A stretch of 64,000 bases of DNA, from contig CM036225.1 of the NCBI GenBank assembly GCA_020631735.1, forward strand, positions 68,622,662-68,686,661, in the 5' to 3' direction. The notes under the pieces are model-generated. The model was not told where the DNA came from, did no database searches, and saw nothing but the letters and a program-made list of their open reading frames with translations. The translations under genes were made by a program, and so were the position numbers. The stretch is from Saccharum officinarum (lineage: Eukaryota > Streptophyta > Magnoliopsida > Poales > Poaceae). Shown here piece after piece: positions 48,009 through 59,600 of the stretch. Position 1 is the stretch's first letter, and every line of letters starts with the position of its first letter.

Positions 48009-49481
48009 ATGGGTTCGCTGCCGCCGGTGGACGGGGAGAGACGGCAGGCGCACGTGGTGATGATCCCGTACCCGGCGCAGGGTCACGTCACGCCGATGCT
48101 GCAGCTCGCCAAGCTCCTCCATGCTCGTGGCTTCCACGTCACCTTCGTCAACAACGAGTTCAACCACCGGCGCCACCTGCGCGCGCGAGGGCCAAACGCG
48201 CTCGACGGCACGGAGCGGTTTCGCTTCGCCGCCATCGACGACGGCCTCCCGCTCTCCGAAGCCGACGCCACCCAGGACGTCCCCGCGCTCTGACACTCCA
48301 CCATGACCACCTGCCTGCCCCGGTTCAAGGATCTCGTCGCCAGGATCAACGCCGAGGCCGAGGCCGAGGGACGACCCGCCGTGACGTGCGTCGTCGGCGA
48401 CAGCACCATGACCTTCGCGCTCCGCGCCGCGCGGGAGCTCGGCCTCCGCTGCGCTACGCTCTGGACCGCCAGCGCCTGCGGTTTCATCGGCTACTACCAC
48501 TACCGCCACCTCGTCGAGCGTGGCATCGTCCCGCTCAAAGACGAGGCGCAGCTCACCGACGGGTACCTGGACACCGTCGTCGACTGGATCCCCGGCGCGC
48601 CCAAGGACCTGCGGCTTCGGGACTTGCCGAGCTTCGTGCGCACCACGGATCCCGACGACATCATGCTCAACTTCTTCATCCACGAGACGGCGGGCATGTC
48701 GCAGGCGTCGGCGGTGGTCATCAACACCTTCGACGAGCTCGACGCGACGCTGCTCGACGCCATGGCGAACCTCCTGCCGCCCATCTACACCGTGCGCCCG
48801 CTCCCGCTGACGGTGCGGAACAACGTGCCGGCGGACAGCCCTGTCGCGGCCATTGGGTCCAACCTGTGGAAGGAGCAGGAGGCGCCGCTCCGCTGGCTCG
48901 ACGGCCACGCGCCGCGCTCCGTTGTGTATGTCAACTTCGGGAGCATCACGGTGATGTCCAACGAGCAGCTGCTCGAGTTCGCGTGGGGACTGGCCAACAC
49001 CGGCTACGCCTTTCTGTGGAACGTGCGCCCGGACCTTGTCAAGGGTGGCGACTCCGCCGGCGGGTTGTCGCCGGAGATCGCAGCCGCGATGGAGGGACGG
49101 AGCATGCTGTCGACGTGGTGCCCGCAGGCGGCGGTGCTGGAGCATGAGGCCGTGGGGGTGTTCCTGACGCACTCCGGGTGGAACTCCACACTGGAGAGCA
49201 TCTGCGGCGGCGTGCCCATGGTGTGCTGGCCCTTCTTCGCCGAGCAGCAGACCAACTGCCGGTACAAGCGCACCGAGTGGGGCATCGGGATGGAGATCGG
49301 TGACGACGTGCGGCGGGGCGAGGTAGAGGCGCTCATACGGGAGGCCATGGAGGGGGAGAAAGGGCAGGAGATGCGCCGGCGCGTGACCGAACTCAGGGAC
49401 AGCGCCGTGGCCGCGGCGAGGCCTGGCGGACGGTCTATGCGCAACGTGGACAAGCTCATCGAAGAGGTGCTCCTAGCCTAG
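48009..49481 (+). pseudogene. UGT85-type UDP-glycosyltransferase, single nonsense codon
   Basis: A family-1 glycosyltransferase would move a sugar, usually glucose, from UDP-sugar to a small acceptor in the cytosol. The acceptor cannot be read from sequence. The frame runs from ATG 48009 to TAG 49481, 490 codons, a normal UGT85 length. The start is supported by [13 protein letters not shown], with the catalytic His at 26. Its partner Asp is at about 131 (VVGDSTM). The 44-residue PSPG donor box spans 370-413 (WCPQAAVLEH.., HSGWNSTLES) and ends in Gln, usually linked to UDP-glucose. The one fault is TGA at 48291-48293 (codon 95), where relatives I recall have Cys in PALCHSTM; this fits TGC to TGA. 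Restarting at Met99 would lose the first half of the acceptor-binding domain. No intron is seen. The frame is very GC-rich, unlike its surroundings. It is a recent null allele, a sequencing error, or, less likely, a readthrough gene. Confidence 0.93.
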
Positions 49482-49960
49482 CTTGAGCACTGATGAACGT
49501 CCTTCATTCGCGGCTGGGACTCCTAATATTCAAATCCTTTGTGTTTTATGTGAAGCCTGCACTTTGGTTACACATAGGAGTATCTGTATTTCTCTCGTAG
49601 TTGGAGGTGATTACACAAAGCACTTGGTTTTGAGTTCAGTTTGTAAGATTTATGAGTGCATACTCTAATCGTAGCTTGGGTTCTCTTCGGCTCAAATTTG
49701 TATGTTTACGATTTTTAATGCAGTGATTCCCGGTTTTCAACCAACGGTGTTTTATTTGCACACGTGTACGTACGTACCTCCCAGCATTGCTGTCGTCCGT
49801 CCAAACTCCACATTTGATTTTTCCACCTTTGCCGGCCTATTCATGCTAATAATATCAATGCAAATCAACGGCCACAACAAAAGCCTACTGTGTAAATAGG
49901 AACTTTGGAAAATCAATTTTCGTAGTTGGGGATACTAGGAAAAAGTATTTATAAATAATA
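49482..49960 (+). other. UGT 3' flank
   Basis: AT-rich sequence following the stop codon, presumably the 3' untranslated region and terminator. No clear polyadenylation signal can be singled out. Confidence 0.5.
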
Positions 49961-50241
49961 CTAGCATTCAAAGAAATGAGCAATTATCTTGGTGGTTCGT
50001 TGGTTTAGGAGTCAAGAATATGCATTTCCTTGGAAGTCTATGTCTCCAGCCAACCAAACTACACTTTCCTTGGTGGTTTCATTTTCCCTCATGATAATTC
50101 AGGAATGGGTTATTACAATTGTAGTAGCATGCATCTCTTTATGCGGTACAACCCAAGCCAACATAAGTGTTCTCAATATTCGGTATTTAATTGCAAGCTA
50201 CGTTTAGTAGGATAGTGTTGGGTTATTACATTGTGTGGCAT
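49961..50241. mobile_element. CACTA-like subterminal fragment
   Basis: Contains ATCTTGGTGGTT, ATATGCATTTCCTTGG, CAGCCAACCAAACTACACTTTCC and TTCCTTGGTGGTTTC, the repeat style of 41361-42555. It also matches the left flank of element 3. No CACTA terminus was found. Probably a small derivative of the same family. Confidence 0.5.
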
Positions 50242-50249
50242 GTTGTCAC

Positions 50250-50477
50250 TAAGGATGAAAACGGTCAGAAACGGTCGAAAACGGACTTACGAAATAGAAA
50301 ACGAAAGCGATTAGTTCGGTACATTTCTACATTTTAGCAATTAAAGAATACAAAAAATGGTTGAAAATGGTTGTGAAACCAATTAAAACTGATAATTTTT
50401 TATGTTTAAAAATGGAATCATAATATAGAAATTGAAAGCGGTTGGTTCGGGATATTTCCGTTCTGTTTTCATCCTTA
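50250..50477. mobile_element. hAT-like MITE (228 bp), perfect 8-bp target duplication
   Basis: GTTGTCAC flanks both ends (50242-50249 and 50478-50485). The termini are TAAGGATGAAAACGG and, inverted, TAAGGATGAAAACAG. The interior repeats AACGGTCGAAAACGG-like phrases. Clear hAT hallmarks. No transposase. Confidence 0.88.
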
Positions 50478-50552
50478 GTTGTCACACCTCCATGTTCCAG
50501 TATAGGTAGAGAGGTGAGGAGACCCTATTTTTGTGGAGTACATTGTCTTATA

Positions 50553-50782
50553 CTTCCTCCGTGCATAAAAGAATGCAACTATAGGGTTTGTGTTAGTCAA
50601 ACTAGTTTAAGTTTGATCAAGTTTATAATGAATAGTATTAAAATTTGTGTATCCAATAGAGTTTAGTATAAAAAATATTTCACAATTAATCTGATGTAGT
50701 ATTTCATATTACATACTTAGTCAAAGTTTAAATTGTTTGGCTCCTTGAAAAACAAGAATCATTCTTTTTTGGACGAAAAGAG
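50553..50782. mobile_element. Stowaway-type MITE (Tc1/mariner, TA target)
   Basis: TA at 50551-50552 and 50783-50784. Termini CTTCCTCCGTGCATAAAAGAATG and, inverted, CTCTTTTCGTCCAAAAAAGAATG follow the CTCCCTCCGTCCC pattern of Stowaway elements. Confidence 0.75.
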
Positions 50783-51186
50783 TACTAAATTTAGCGCCCT
50801 AGCTGATACAATGATGGACATGCTATAAGTGTTGCACAAGCCTGCATAAGTAAGCTACGTATTACTAAAGTATGGTTATACTGATGGAGACAACCAAACA
50901 CAACTTAAAGAATTACGTAACATAACTTATTGTTTTTCTTAAACAAAGCTATATTTCCTATCCATTGGATCCACAATATATGTCAGTGTTCACGTAACTC
51001 CTCTTTATATAATTTCAGCGACTAGAGATCACAATTGATAGCAGAACAGTGAAAACAAATTATTAGGTAACTAAAGTTTAGTTCTATGACATTTTGGATA
51101 TACGGACGACTAGTAGCTATTAAGCTACTCTAGCTTCTCTTTGTCAACCATTAAGCTAGCTAGTTGTTAGTTGAGGTGTAGACTAA

Positions 51187-51466
51187 AGACATATTTGGAG
51201 ATACTCATAGGCCTAAACTTTGGGTCTAGGTATCTAAAACGGGGTACTAAAAGTGAACTAACTTTTAGTTTCAACCCAACTCTATTAGTAGACAAACGTG
51301 GACTTATATGGACTAAAAAGTCTATGAGTGTTCATTCCTTTTATTAGTTCACTTTTAGTCCATTTACGTATCCAAAGGATACTGAACTAAACTTTAGCCC
51401 CAAAAAGTTGTCCAACCTCAATTTTAGTCTAGCTGAACTTTAGTTCTAGGTGACTCAAACATGCCC
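51187..51466. mobile_element. Tourist-like MITE (PIF/Harbinger, TAA target)
   Basis: TAA flanks (51184-51186 and 51467-51469). Termini AGACATATTTGGAG and, inverted, GGGCATGTTTGAGT. The interior has repeated ACTTTTAGT/ACTAAAAGT sequence forming further inverted repeats. Assigned by target and style. Confidence 0.6.
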
Positions 51467-51567
51467 TAAAAATTAGTCAATTCATTACTCTACATGTTTA
51501 GATGATATAGGGCCATACTTTATGTGACTAAACTTTAATTTGGTATGCAAATACAAACCCTAAGCTG

Positions 51568-52121
51568 CTCTGGCGATTAGCAAGTGAGCTAATGAGAGGT
51601 AGTGTAATGATTGATTAGTATTTGTGTTTTTACCATCGTGTAGGGGGGACGTATATTAAAACGAACGAAATAGTGACATAAATTAAACGTGCATGTGGTG
51701 GATCCAAAAAGGGTAGCTTTGTTTCTGAATTTATATGGGACAACACTAATTTCCTAGCTTCGTGTAAGTATAGTAAAAGCAAGCTGAGGTGAATAAATAG
51801 TAGTGGCTCAAACTTTCAAATTTCAATCATGCAGTGCATTAGTGCATAGCCATGGGGCGTGTCGCTGTCAGTTCCTGGCACCCTATTCAGCCAGCTTATA
51901 ATCCGTATTTTTTAGCTTGATTTTTCAGTGGGAGAAAAATCAGCTGAAATAATGTTTCAATTTGTTTTTCAGCGTAAGCGAACGGGGCCAAAGGTTCCAA
52001 AAGAAAATCGCGGCATGAGTGATGAATTTCTGAAACTTGATCAGCAGGAGGGTCGTCCAGTCCTTGCGCAGGGAAAGGATAAGGAGCCAGTAGCAGGGAG
52101 CCGTATGGGGCGGGCGATCGG
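51568..52121 (+). repeat. Block B, downstream copy of the UGT-flanking segment
   Basis: Repeats the landmarks of 46462-46782 in order (CTCTGGCGATTAG, ACGAACGAAATAGTG, ACGTGCATGTG, CTGAATTTATATGGG, AAAGCAAGCTGA, CCGTATGGGGCGGGCGATCGG), diverged and expanded by a MITE at 51877-51989 and other sequence. No UGT coding follows it. Confidence 0.8.
51877..51989. mobile_element. Small MITE (GGCACCCTATTCAGCC..GCGAACGGGGCC)
   Basis: About 113 bp with imperfect inverted ends and the interior AGCTTGATTTTTCAG / AAAAATCAGCTGAAA hairpin typical of a common grass MITE. It interrupts block B. Confidence 0.65.
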
Positions 52122-53356
52122 TCACAAAGAAATCGTACGTATCAGTGAGCCGGAGTGATCTGCCTGACGCCTCCACTTAGCTTGGCAGGTTGCGTGCCGG
52201 CTGCATGGAGCCAAAAGGGGATAAAACTAGGCAAATTGAATCTGAGTTCGGCTGCCATCATAGCGTCTCCATCGTTAGAAACGTGTGGTGCGCCGGCGGG
52301 AGCACGGCAGCAGCAGGTCAATGCGTGCGGCCTGACCATGCCGGAACACTGGCCCAGCAGGATATGCGGCCTGCACGCGGCGGAGCATCTCAGTGTCATC
52401 ACCATTTTGTTTCCAAATACGCGTCCGGAAAATGTAATTTTTGTGTGAGTTGGAAGCCAGCCAGTCAGAGTCAGAGACTTGGAGATTTTCCTTGGAAAAG
52501 AACAGGTACGGCGACTCACATGCTCATGTCGCACCGTAGATTCCAGTGAAGGAGACAAACGAACGCCAACCGATCGTGACATCGAGCCAACCGGGCGACG
52601 GCGCCTCTGATGATGGAGCCATGGAGGTATAGAAAAATCAACGATCACACAACCCGAACCCGAGGACGTTGATCCCGGAAACTACAACGGTAGAAGTGTA
52701 ACCCCGTAGGCCATAATCTGCATCTAAACTAGATACCCATATTATGAAAATGATCTCTCTTTTCTTTTTTCAGGAAAAATAATCTTAAATGACTTTTTTC
52801 ATCTGTATTATCCATATTTTGACTGTTCAACCCAAGGTTTAAAACAAACTATATACTAACCCATAAACATGCATCTAAATTTATTTATAAATAGATACAT
52901 GCCCGTACGTTGCCCCGAGGTCACAGTTTTTTTTGCTGAACCTCCGTAATGGGATGTGAACATGTGAACTCTAAGGATTTTGTATCAGACACGGATACGT
53001 GGATCCGGTCTTCGTATCGGAACCGGATAGGAAGCGGACACGTGAGCTTTGAGTGGGGATGACTCCGTATCGGACACGGACGTGTGATCATGGATCGAGA
53101 CTTTGGTATCACCGGGTAGATGATAACGTTAGAGTCTTTTTACATGTAGATAGAGATAGAGATATGCTGCCTGTCTAATCGCCTTTTTCTTTCTTTAATA
53201 TAAAAAACTAACTCCATACGTATAGACATGTCATGTGTCAGTCACTATACAGATCACATGTAAATGAATGCATTAAAAGTTGAGACTGTTGTTTTTATAT
53301 CAAACAGAAATAACTTTCTAACTAAGGTCTCAATTAAATATTTCCTCGGTCCTAAA
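52122..53356. other. Intergenic, nothing recognised
   Basis: About 1.2 kb without a supportable gene. The overlapping frames at 52142-52648 and 52155-52549 lie on opposite strands and carry no motif. A phrase CGTATCGGACACGGA occurs near 53069, with a diverged copy (TGTATCAGACACGGATACGT) near 52981. Confidence 0.5.
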
Positions 53357-53540
53357 AAAATAAATAACTTTCTATAGTCTAAAATTTATCCTAAAATAAA
53401 TAATATTATACACAAATACGGAACACTACCTCTTAACAAAGAAGCCAAAAAATAAATAACTTTCTATAGTCTAAAATTTATCCTAAAATAAATAATATTA
53501 TACACAAATACGGAACACTACCTCTTAACAAAGAAGCCAA
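53357..53540. repeat. Exact 92-bp tandem duplication
   Basis: 53357-53448 and 53449-53540 are identical over 92 bases by eye (AAAATAAATAACTTTC to AAAGAAGCCAA). It follows a Stowaway-like CCTCGGTCCTAAAA terminus at 53344, so it may lie in a small MITE remnant. Confidence 0.92.
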
Positions 53541-53600
53541 TCATGGGTATATGAACCGTCAAAACCAACAGATGTCCCCCGAGAAAGGAAATAGGATAAG

Positions 53601-54890
53601 GAGTAAAGTTCATGGCCAGTCCTCGAACTTGTACGGGCGTATTGTCCCGGTCCTCGAACTTAGAAAGTATGTCATTATGGTTCTTAAACTCTGTTTGGGT
53701 CTCATATTCGTCCAAACGGGTATGGACCCGTGGCCGTGAGCAGAGATAAGACTTAATTGCTTAAATTAAAAGATTAGTGGGGTTGTAAACAAAATTTCCC
53801 AGCACACATAAATTACATAAATATTTACATCTTCACGAGGGACTATTTTGAAAAAAAAATCATCTTCTTCCTTATGGGCGCATAGGTGTGTGGTCGAGCT
53901 GCCGCTATCGCCGCTGCACAGGGGCGTGGGCGAGCCGCTGCCGCTGCGCACAGGCGCCACAGCCGCATAGGCGAGCAGCCGCCTCCGTTGCCGCACAGGG
54001 GCGCCGGAGAGCCACCGCCGCTGCATAGGCACACGCACGCGAACCGCCGCCACGCAAGTGAGTAGCGGTTGCGCCCGCGCACAGGGATGCTCACAATCTC
54101 TGATCTCTGGCGTACATGCACGTGTGAGAGAGAGACTAATCGAAGAGAGAGAGACTGTGTATTTGACTCAGGCTCTCTAATCGCTGGCGTACATGCATGC
54201 GTGATTGCTGAGCCGCAACAGCATGCCGTCCGCGTCGACAAGGGGCGGCTCGTCGTCAACCTTGGCGTCGCTGCCCTCTGTCACGACGAAGGACAAGTAG
54301 CTGCAGGCCACCTCGGGGCCACGTCGTCCGGCTACGGCCGCGCGCGGAATTTGTGGGGACAGCCAAGGCAAGTGACGTGGAGCAGCATCATGTTCACCTA
54401 GCGCACAGCGTGCTCCCGGAGCCCGTGGGCGCGGCACAGCTCCACATACGCCTACCGTCGCATCCACTTGGCGCTCGCCAGCTCCTGCAAGGGACATGTT
54501 CGAACGGTGGAACGCGGCGGTCGTAGGGTTTGAATCGCTGGTGTTGGAGTGGGCCAAGCCACCAGGATGGTGACAATGTCGCTGGACGGGCTGGTGCTCG
54601 ACGTGGTCCTCGATAGTGACATGGCCAGCGGCACCTACTGCCGTGACCCGACACCAGCAGCAGCCACACTGGCGCTGCCACCGCCACAGGCACACGTGTG
54701 GACGAGCTAGTCATGGCCATGAGGATGAGAGAGGTGAGAGATAGGTGATAGAGCTGACACGCGGGCCATACCCGTTTGGATGAATATGAGACCCAAATAG
54801 AGTTTAAGGACCAGAATGACACACTTTCTAAGTTTAGGGACCGGGATGATACACCTGCACAAGTTTGAGGACCGGCCATGAACTTTACTC
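53601..54890. mobile_element. Mutator-like element (1290 bp), GC-rich interior, possible Pack-MULE
   Basis: An exact 9-bp duplication TAGGATAAG flanks it (53592-53600 and 54891-54899), the Mutator hallmark. Terminal inverted repeats start GAGTAAAGTTCATGGCC and extend roughly 140 bp (CCTCGAACTTGTACGGG.., AACTTAGAAAGT.., AACTCTGTTTGGGTCTCATATTCGTCCAAACGGGTATGG and its complement). The interior (about 53880-54720) is much more GC-rich than the flanks and reads, on the minus strand, like a decayed coding region. I recognise no domain in it. No transposase is visible, so the element is non-autonomous. Confidence 0.85.
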
Positions 54891-55210
54891 TAGGATAAGG
54901 GTATGACATGTGTCTTTTGCCAACACCCTTAATCTGTCTAAATATGGGTAGTATGAAAATAGGTACATCTCCTGAGGGTACTCGGTGCTACGGTGACTCA
55001 AGTTAGGGCTTCCTAGAGACTAAGTTTCTTTCTCCTCCTCGGTTCCCTTGCCCAATCGGATCCATCCATGGTTCTTGATCACGAGTCCACCTTCCCATCC
55101 ATGCCTAGTGTCTAAGTCAGATCTCTCTATTTCTAGAGCCTAGCCTCACCTAGCTAGCCTGGTAGTTTTGTGGTCACCAGGGAGCTCTTCTCTCCGGTGT
55201 GGGCGATCCC

Positions 55211-56572
55211 ATGGAGTCACGTGCTGACAAGGTAATCGAGATGATGGAGAAGATGAAGATGATGGAGTCAGAGAAGAAGTGCATCAAGTTCAGGGGATCA
55301 GGCGGAGGATCTAATGCGCGTAGGGATCCTCAGGCGGTGGGGAAGGTTTTGACGAAGAAACATGTCCAAGAGGATGTCCTAGAGGCCGCCCTAGGTAGGG
55401 TTTGGTGTCCTTTGAAGGGGGTTGAGTGTAAGGATCTGGGAGAGAATCATTTTTTGTTCACCTTCCGCTAGGTATCCGGGAAGAGGAAGGCCGCGAAGAA
55501 TGGACCGTGGATGTTTGGAAAAGACCTCATTGTCCTGGCTGAGTTTGACAGGGCGAAGAGGATTGATGAGATTGCCTTCACATCGATCCCGATCTGGGTG
55601 AGGGTGTCAAATCTGCCTCTTGGGATGATGAATAAGGTAGCAGGGTAGGAGATCAGAGGGATGATTGATGATGTGTTGAAGGTTGATGCGGATGATGATG
55701 ATATGGCTTTCGGTGAGTGTCTGAGAATCAAAATCGGGATGGACATTCGCAAATCCTTGATGAGGTGGTCACGCTAGACGTGGGGAAGGTAGGAGAGGAG
55801 AGAAAGTTGTGGTGCCCCGTTAGTTATGAATACCTGCCAAACTTTTGCTACACATGTGACCTCATCAGCCATACCGACCGGTCTTGTGAGACTCAGTTAA
55901 AGAAGGGTGAAGCACAACAATTTTCTAGAAATCTACGTTTCTTCCAAGAGAGGAGACAGTCGGGGGAGGATGCTAGTAGTAGAGCAAGTGGGTAGTTTTC
56001 TCAGCTCCCATGGAAGGTGAATAGGGGTGAAAGAGGTGCTGGTGATCTGATGGGTAGTCGAGGGAGTGGTAGTGGAAGGGGGAGTGATGTAGACAACTGG
56101 AGGAAGCAGGCGCCTAGAGACAAGCTGAATAAGGCCTCTAGTAGGGATCGATGAGTTAGGGGCGTCTAGTCCTCTGAAGCTACCGGGTGGCCCGACCTCT
56201 TCATGTAACGCTAAGAAATCTTTGTTTGATGCGGTTTAGAGGAATGCCGGGGAAAAGGAGGAGAATTTTTTTGCGATGTTGGGAAAGGTTGTTGATCCAT
56301 TCAAGAAGCCAAGTGAGGAAGAAGGATCTCGAAAGGCGGTGGAGGTGAACATGAATAGTGTCATGCATGTGGTTGGAGAGGAGTTGAGTGGAGAGAAGAA
56401 GAAATTAAAGGGGATTGCAAGTCTGGGTAAGCGTGGCTTCAAGCGCCAACCCAGGCCTATGGGAGCAAGCGGGAAGGAGCAGGGAGGGCTGCTTAGTGAT
56501 GGCAAAAAGAGATCACGGCAGGAAGCAGAAGAGATGGATATCGATGATGCTAGGGAGGGAAGCTTGGGAAGA
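55211..56572 (+). pseudogene. LINE 2 ORF1: DUF4283-like and CCHC zinc knuckle
   Basis: Starts at an ATG (MESRADKVIEMMEKMKMME). A DUF4283-like domain covers about 55340-55760 (FLFTFR, then GPWMFGKDLIVLAEF, IWVRVSNLPLG), broken by a TAG at about 55469 and another near 55647. After a frameshift near 55720-55780 comes YEYLPNFCYTCDLISHTDRSC, an intact C-x2-C-x4-H-x4-C knuckle at about 55840-55890. The tail is glycine- and lysine-rich. In active L1-type elements this protein packages the RNA. Confidence 0.85.
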
Positions 56573-56632
56573 TAGCTGGGGACATTTCTGACATTTTGAA
56601 GGCAGGATCGGCGAACCGGTCCTATGAGGAAT

Positions 56633-59600
56633 TATGAAGATAATGGCATGGAACTGCCAGAGGTTGGGAAATGCCCCAGCAGTTCGAGGGCTTCTTCGGT
56701 GCCAAAATACCGAGGAAATCGACATTCTTTTCTTATCCAAAACAAAAATGGATGAGGTGAGGATGAGAAGTTTTAAGTAGAAATTAGGAATGGGAAACAT
56801 GGAGGTGGTGGACTATGAAGGAAAGGGGGTGGAATTGCAACATTATGCGGAGTGGGATCAATGTGGTTTTATGAAGCAAATAAAAAATCACATAGGTCTA
56901 GAGATCTAGGAGATTGGTGGAGCAAAGTGGAGGTTTATGGGAGTGTATGGTGAGTCACAGACAAAGATGAAGTTAAGACATGGGAGTTGATGGAGTTCTT
57001 AAATGTCCAAGATAGTGATAATTTTCCATGGTTATGCGCTGGTGACTTCAATGAAATTCTTTTCCAACACGAGAAGGTGGGTGGGAAGCCAAGACCGCAA
57101 GCGTGTCTTGATTGTTTCAAAGGTGCTTTGGAAGTGTGTGATCTTGAGGATCTAGGCTTCACAGGGGATATTTTTACTTGGAGAAACAAATAAATAAAGG
57201 GGACATTGCACATCTAGGAAAGATTAGATCAGGCGGTGGCAAATGGGGGCTAGAAAATGATGTTCCCACTAATGAGCGTCAAGAATGCTGAACCTTACCA
57301 CTCGGACCATAGGCCTGTTGTGGTGGTGACCAAATCTTTTTAGAAGAGTGAAGGCGGTGGGAGTGGTTTCAAATTTGAAGCTGGTTGAATGCAAGAGGAA
57401 GATTATAGGCAGGTGATTGAGGATGCTTGGGACTGAGTGATGGAGGAGAAAGATGTATGTATGAGAATCTTAGAGGGGTGGCGGCTAGTTTGAAAGAATG
57501 GAGTGTGAATGTGCTCGGGGATTTGGAGAAAAGACTAAAGAAAACTAAGGAGTTAGAAAAGTGGAGACGTGAGCCTATAAGTCATTTATCGATGAATAGA
57601 GAGGCGGCCTAGAGTTTTAAAGTGGATTGGTTGGTGGAACAAATTGATCTATATTGGAGGCAGCGAGCACACACTAATTGGCTGCGTTTCGGTGACCGCA
57701 ATACAACCTATTTCCACAATGCTTGTACTAGTAGGAGGAGGAATAGGATAGGAAAACTCCAAAGGACAATGGGGGTTGGGCTGTAGAAGAAGAGAAGAGG
57801 GAGCTTATTACTAACTATTTTCTGCACCTTTTTAGTACAAGCGTGGCACCAGCGTGAGGAGCAGCTCCAGCAGCTCCTTGATGCCATGCTGCCTAGTGTC
57901 ATGCTAGAGATGAACAACCTCCTCACCGATGACTTTACTGCTGAGGAGGTCAAGGCCGCCCTGGATGCAATTGGCAACCTAAAAGTGTTGGGGTCGGATG
58001 GCATGCCGATTGTCTTCTTCAAGAAACATTGGGATGTTGTGGGAGAACAACTAACAAAGGAGGTAATTGAGGTGCTACAGGGTGGTCAAATGCCTGATGG
58101 CTGGAATGACACCATCATTTCACTTATTTTGGAAGTGGAGAGGCCTGAAAAGGTGACTAATCTAAGACCCATAAGTTTATTCAATGTGATCTATAAAGTG
58201 GTGTCCAAGGTACTCTCAAATAAATTAAGACAAGTGTTGCCCGATATTATAACTCCAAATCAGAGTGCCTTTGTGCCAAGGAGGCTGATCTTAGATAATA
58301 TACTTAGCTAATGAGCTGACCCATTATTTGTTAAACAAGAGAGGAGGAAATTTGGGCCATGCAGCCATAAAATTAGATATGAGCAAGGCGTACGATAGAG
58401 TTGAGTGGTGTTTTCTGAGTCAAATGATGCGGAAGATGGGCTTTGTTGAACTGTGGATTGATTTGATCATGAAATGCGTATCAATTGTGAAGTACCAAGT
58501 CAAAGTGAATGGAGATTTATAAGAGAGCTTTATCCCTCAGAGGGGGCTACGATAGGGAGATCCTCTATCCCCTATCTTTTCCTATTGTGTGCTGAAGCTT
58601 TCTCTACAATGCTCAAGAAAGGAGAACAGGATGGTCTTCTGGCTGGAGTAAAAGTTTGCAATAGTGCACCAAGCATATCCCACCTTTTGTTTGCCGATGA
58701 CTCTAATTTTGATTCGAGCAACTGAACGGAACTGTGGGCACCTGTAGATGATTCTTCAACTGTATGAGGGCTGCTATTGGTATAAATTAAGGCACGCAGA
58801 ATTATTCGCAAGTGCACATATATTATACCGTTGTAGCACTTCACCGAGAATAACCCAGTTTTAATATCGAACCCAAAGGAACGGAGGTGAGGATAACTAA
58901 GTCTTAACTTAACCCAACTTCACAACCAAGGCTAGAAAATAGGAGTATAGAGGAGACTGTTGAGGACTTCTAGTTCTAACTTTAGTAAGTTTTGTCTTCT
59001 ATTGTTTAATTTTGGGGATATTACTAGAGAAAACACAGGCAAAGTATGTTTCCTACAGTTTCAAATTCCTGCTAGGCCTACTAACGGGAGGTGGACTACA
59101 GAGGATTCAACGAGGCTATAAAAGTCACCCTCGTGAGCTACCACCTACCCGAAAAATAGGGTACATCCATGAGTAACTGAGTCTAAGCACCACGCTTACA
59201 CTACGAATACTACTTTAACCCAAGAGCGACAGGGATCAAAGTACTCAAAAGAGAGTTGCAAACCTGAAGAACAATATGAACAAGATGCTTACTTGAATTA
59301 GAAGTCGATTACCAGAGAAATCTTAGAAGCAAGCTCATGAAGAACTTGATTCCGCCAGGTACAAGCCATAGAGAGAGCACTGACAGGCCAGGGCTCCTCT
59401 AAATTCTTCCCTCTCACGCTAACCCTCTATCTCTAATACAAGACTAGATCCTATGGAGGACTAATCTTTTCTTGATTGTTAGCTCTAGATCCTGTGGACA
59501 TATGGAATTAGGGTTTCTGGCTTCTCAGCTCTTAGGATCTGACTTGGCTTCTACCCTAGGGGGGTACATGCTGATATATATATCCCTGAGCATCAATCCT

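Noticed and set aside
48291..48293. TGA as a selenocysteine or programmed readthrough codon
   Set aside because: Land plants lack selenocysteine insertion machinery, and the downstream context (TGA CAC) is not a known plant readthrough signal. A simple nonsense change explains it.
48386..49147. 253-aa plus-strand frame overlapping the UGT gene
   Set aside because: An off-frame reading of the same GC-rich coding sequence, made of Arg/Pro/His runs.
47961..49172. 403-aa minus-strand open frame across the UGT gene
   Set aside because: It is antisense to a clearly recognised UGT frame. GC-rich third positions keep the opposite strand open. Its translation is arginine-, histidine- and glutamate-rich without a domain.
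52142..52648. 168-aa minus-strand frame downstream of block B
   Set aside because: An overlapping frame of similar quality exists on the plus strand (52190-52549). No domain or supporting context.
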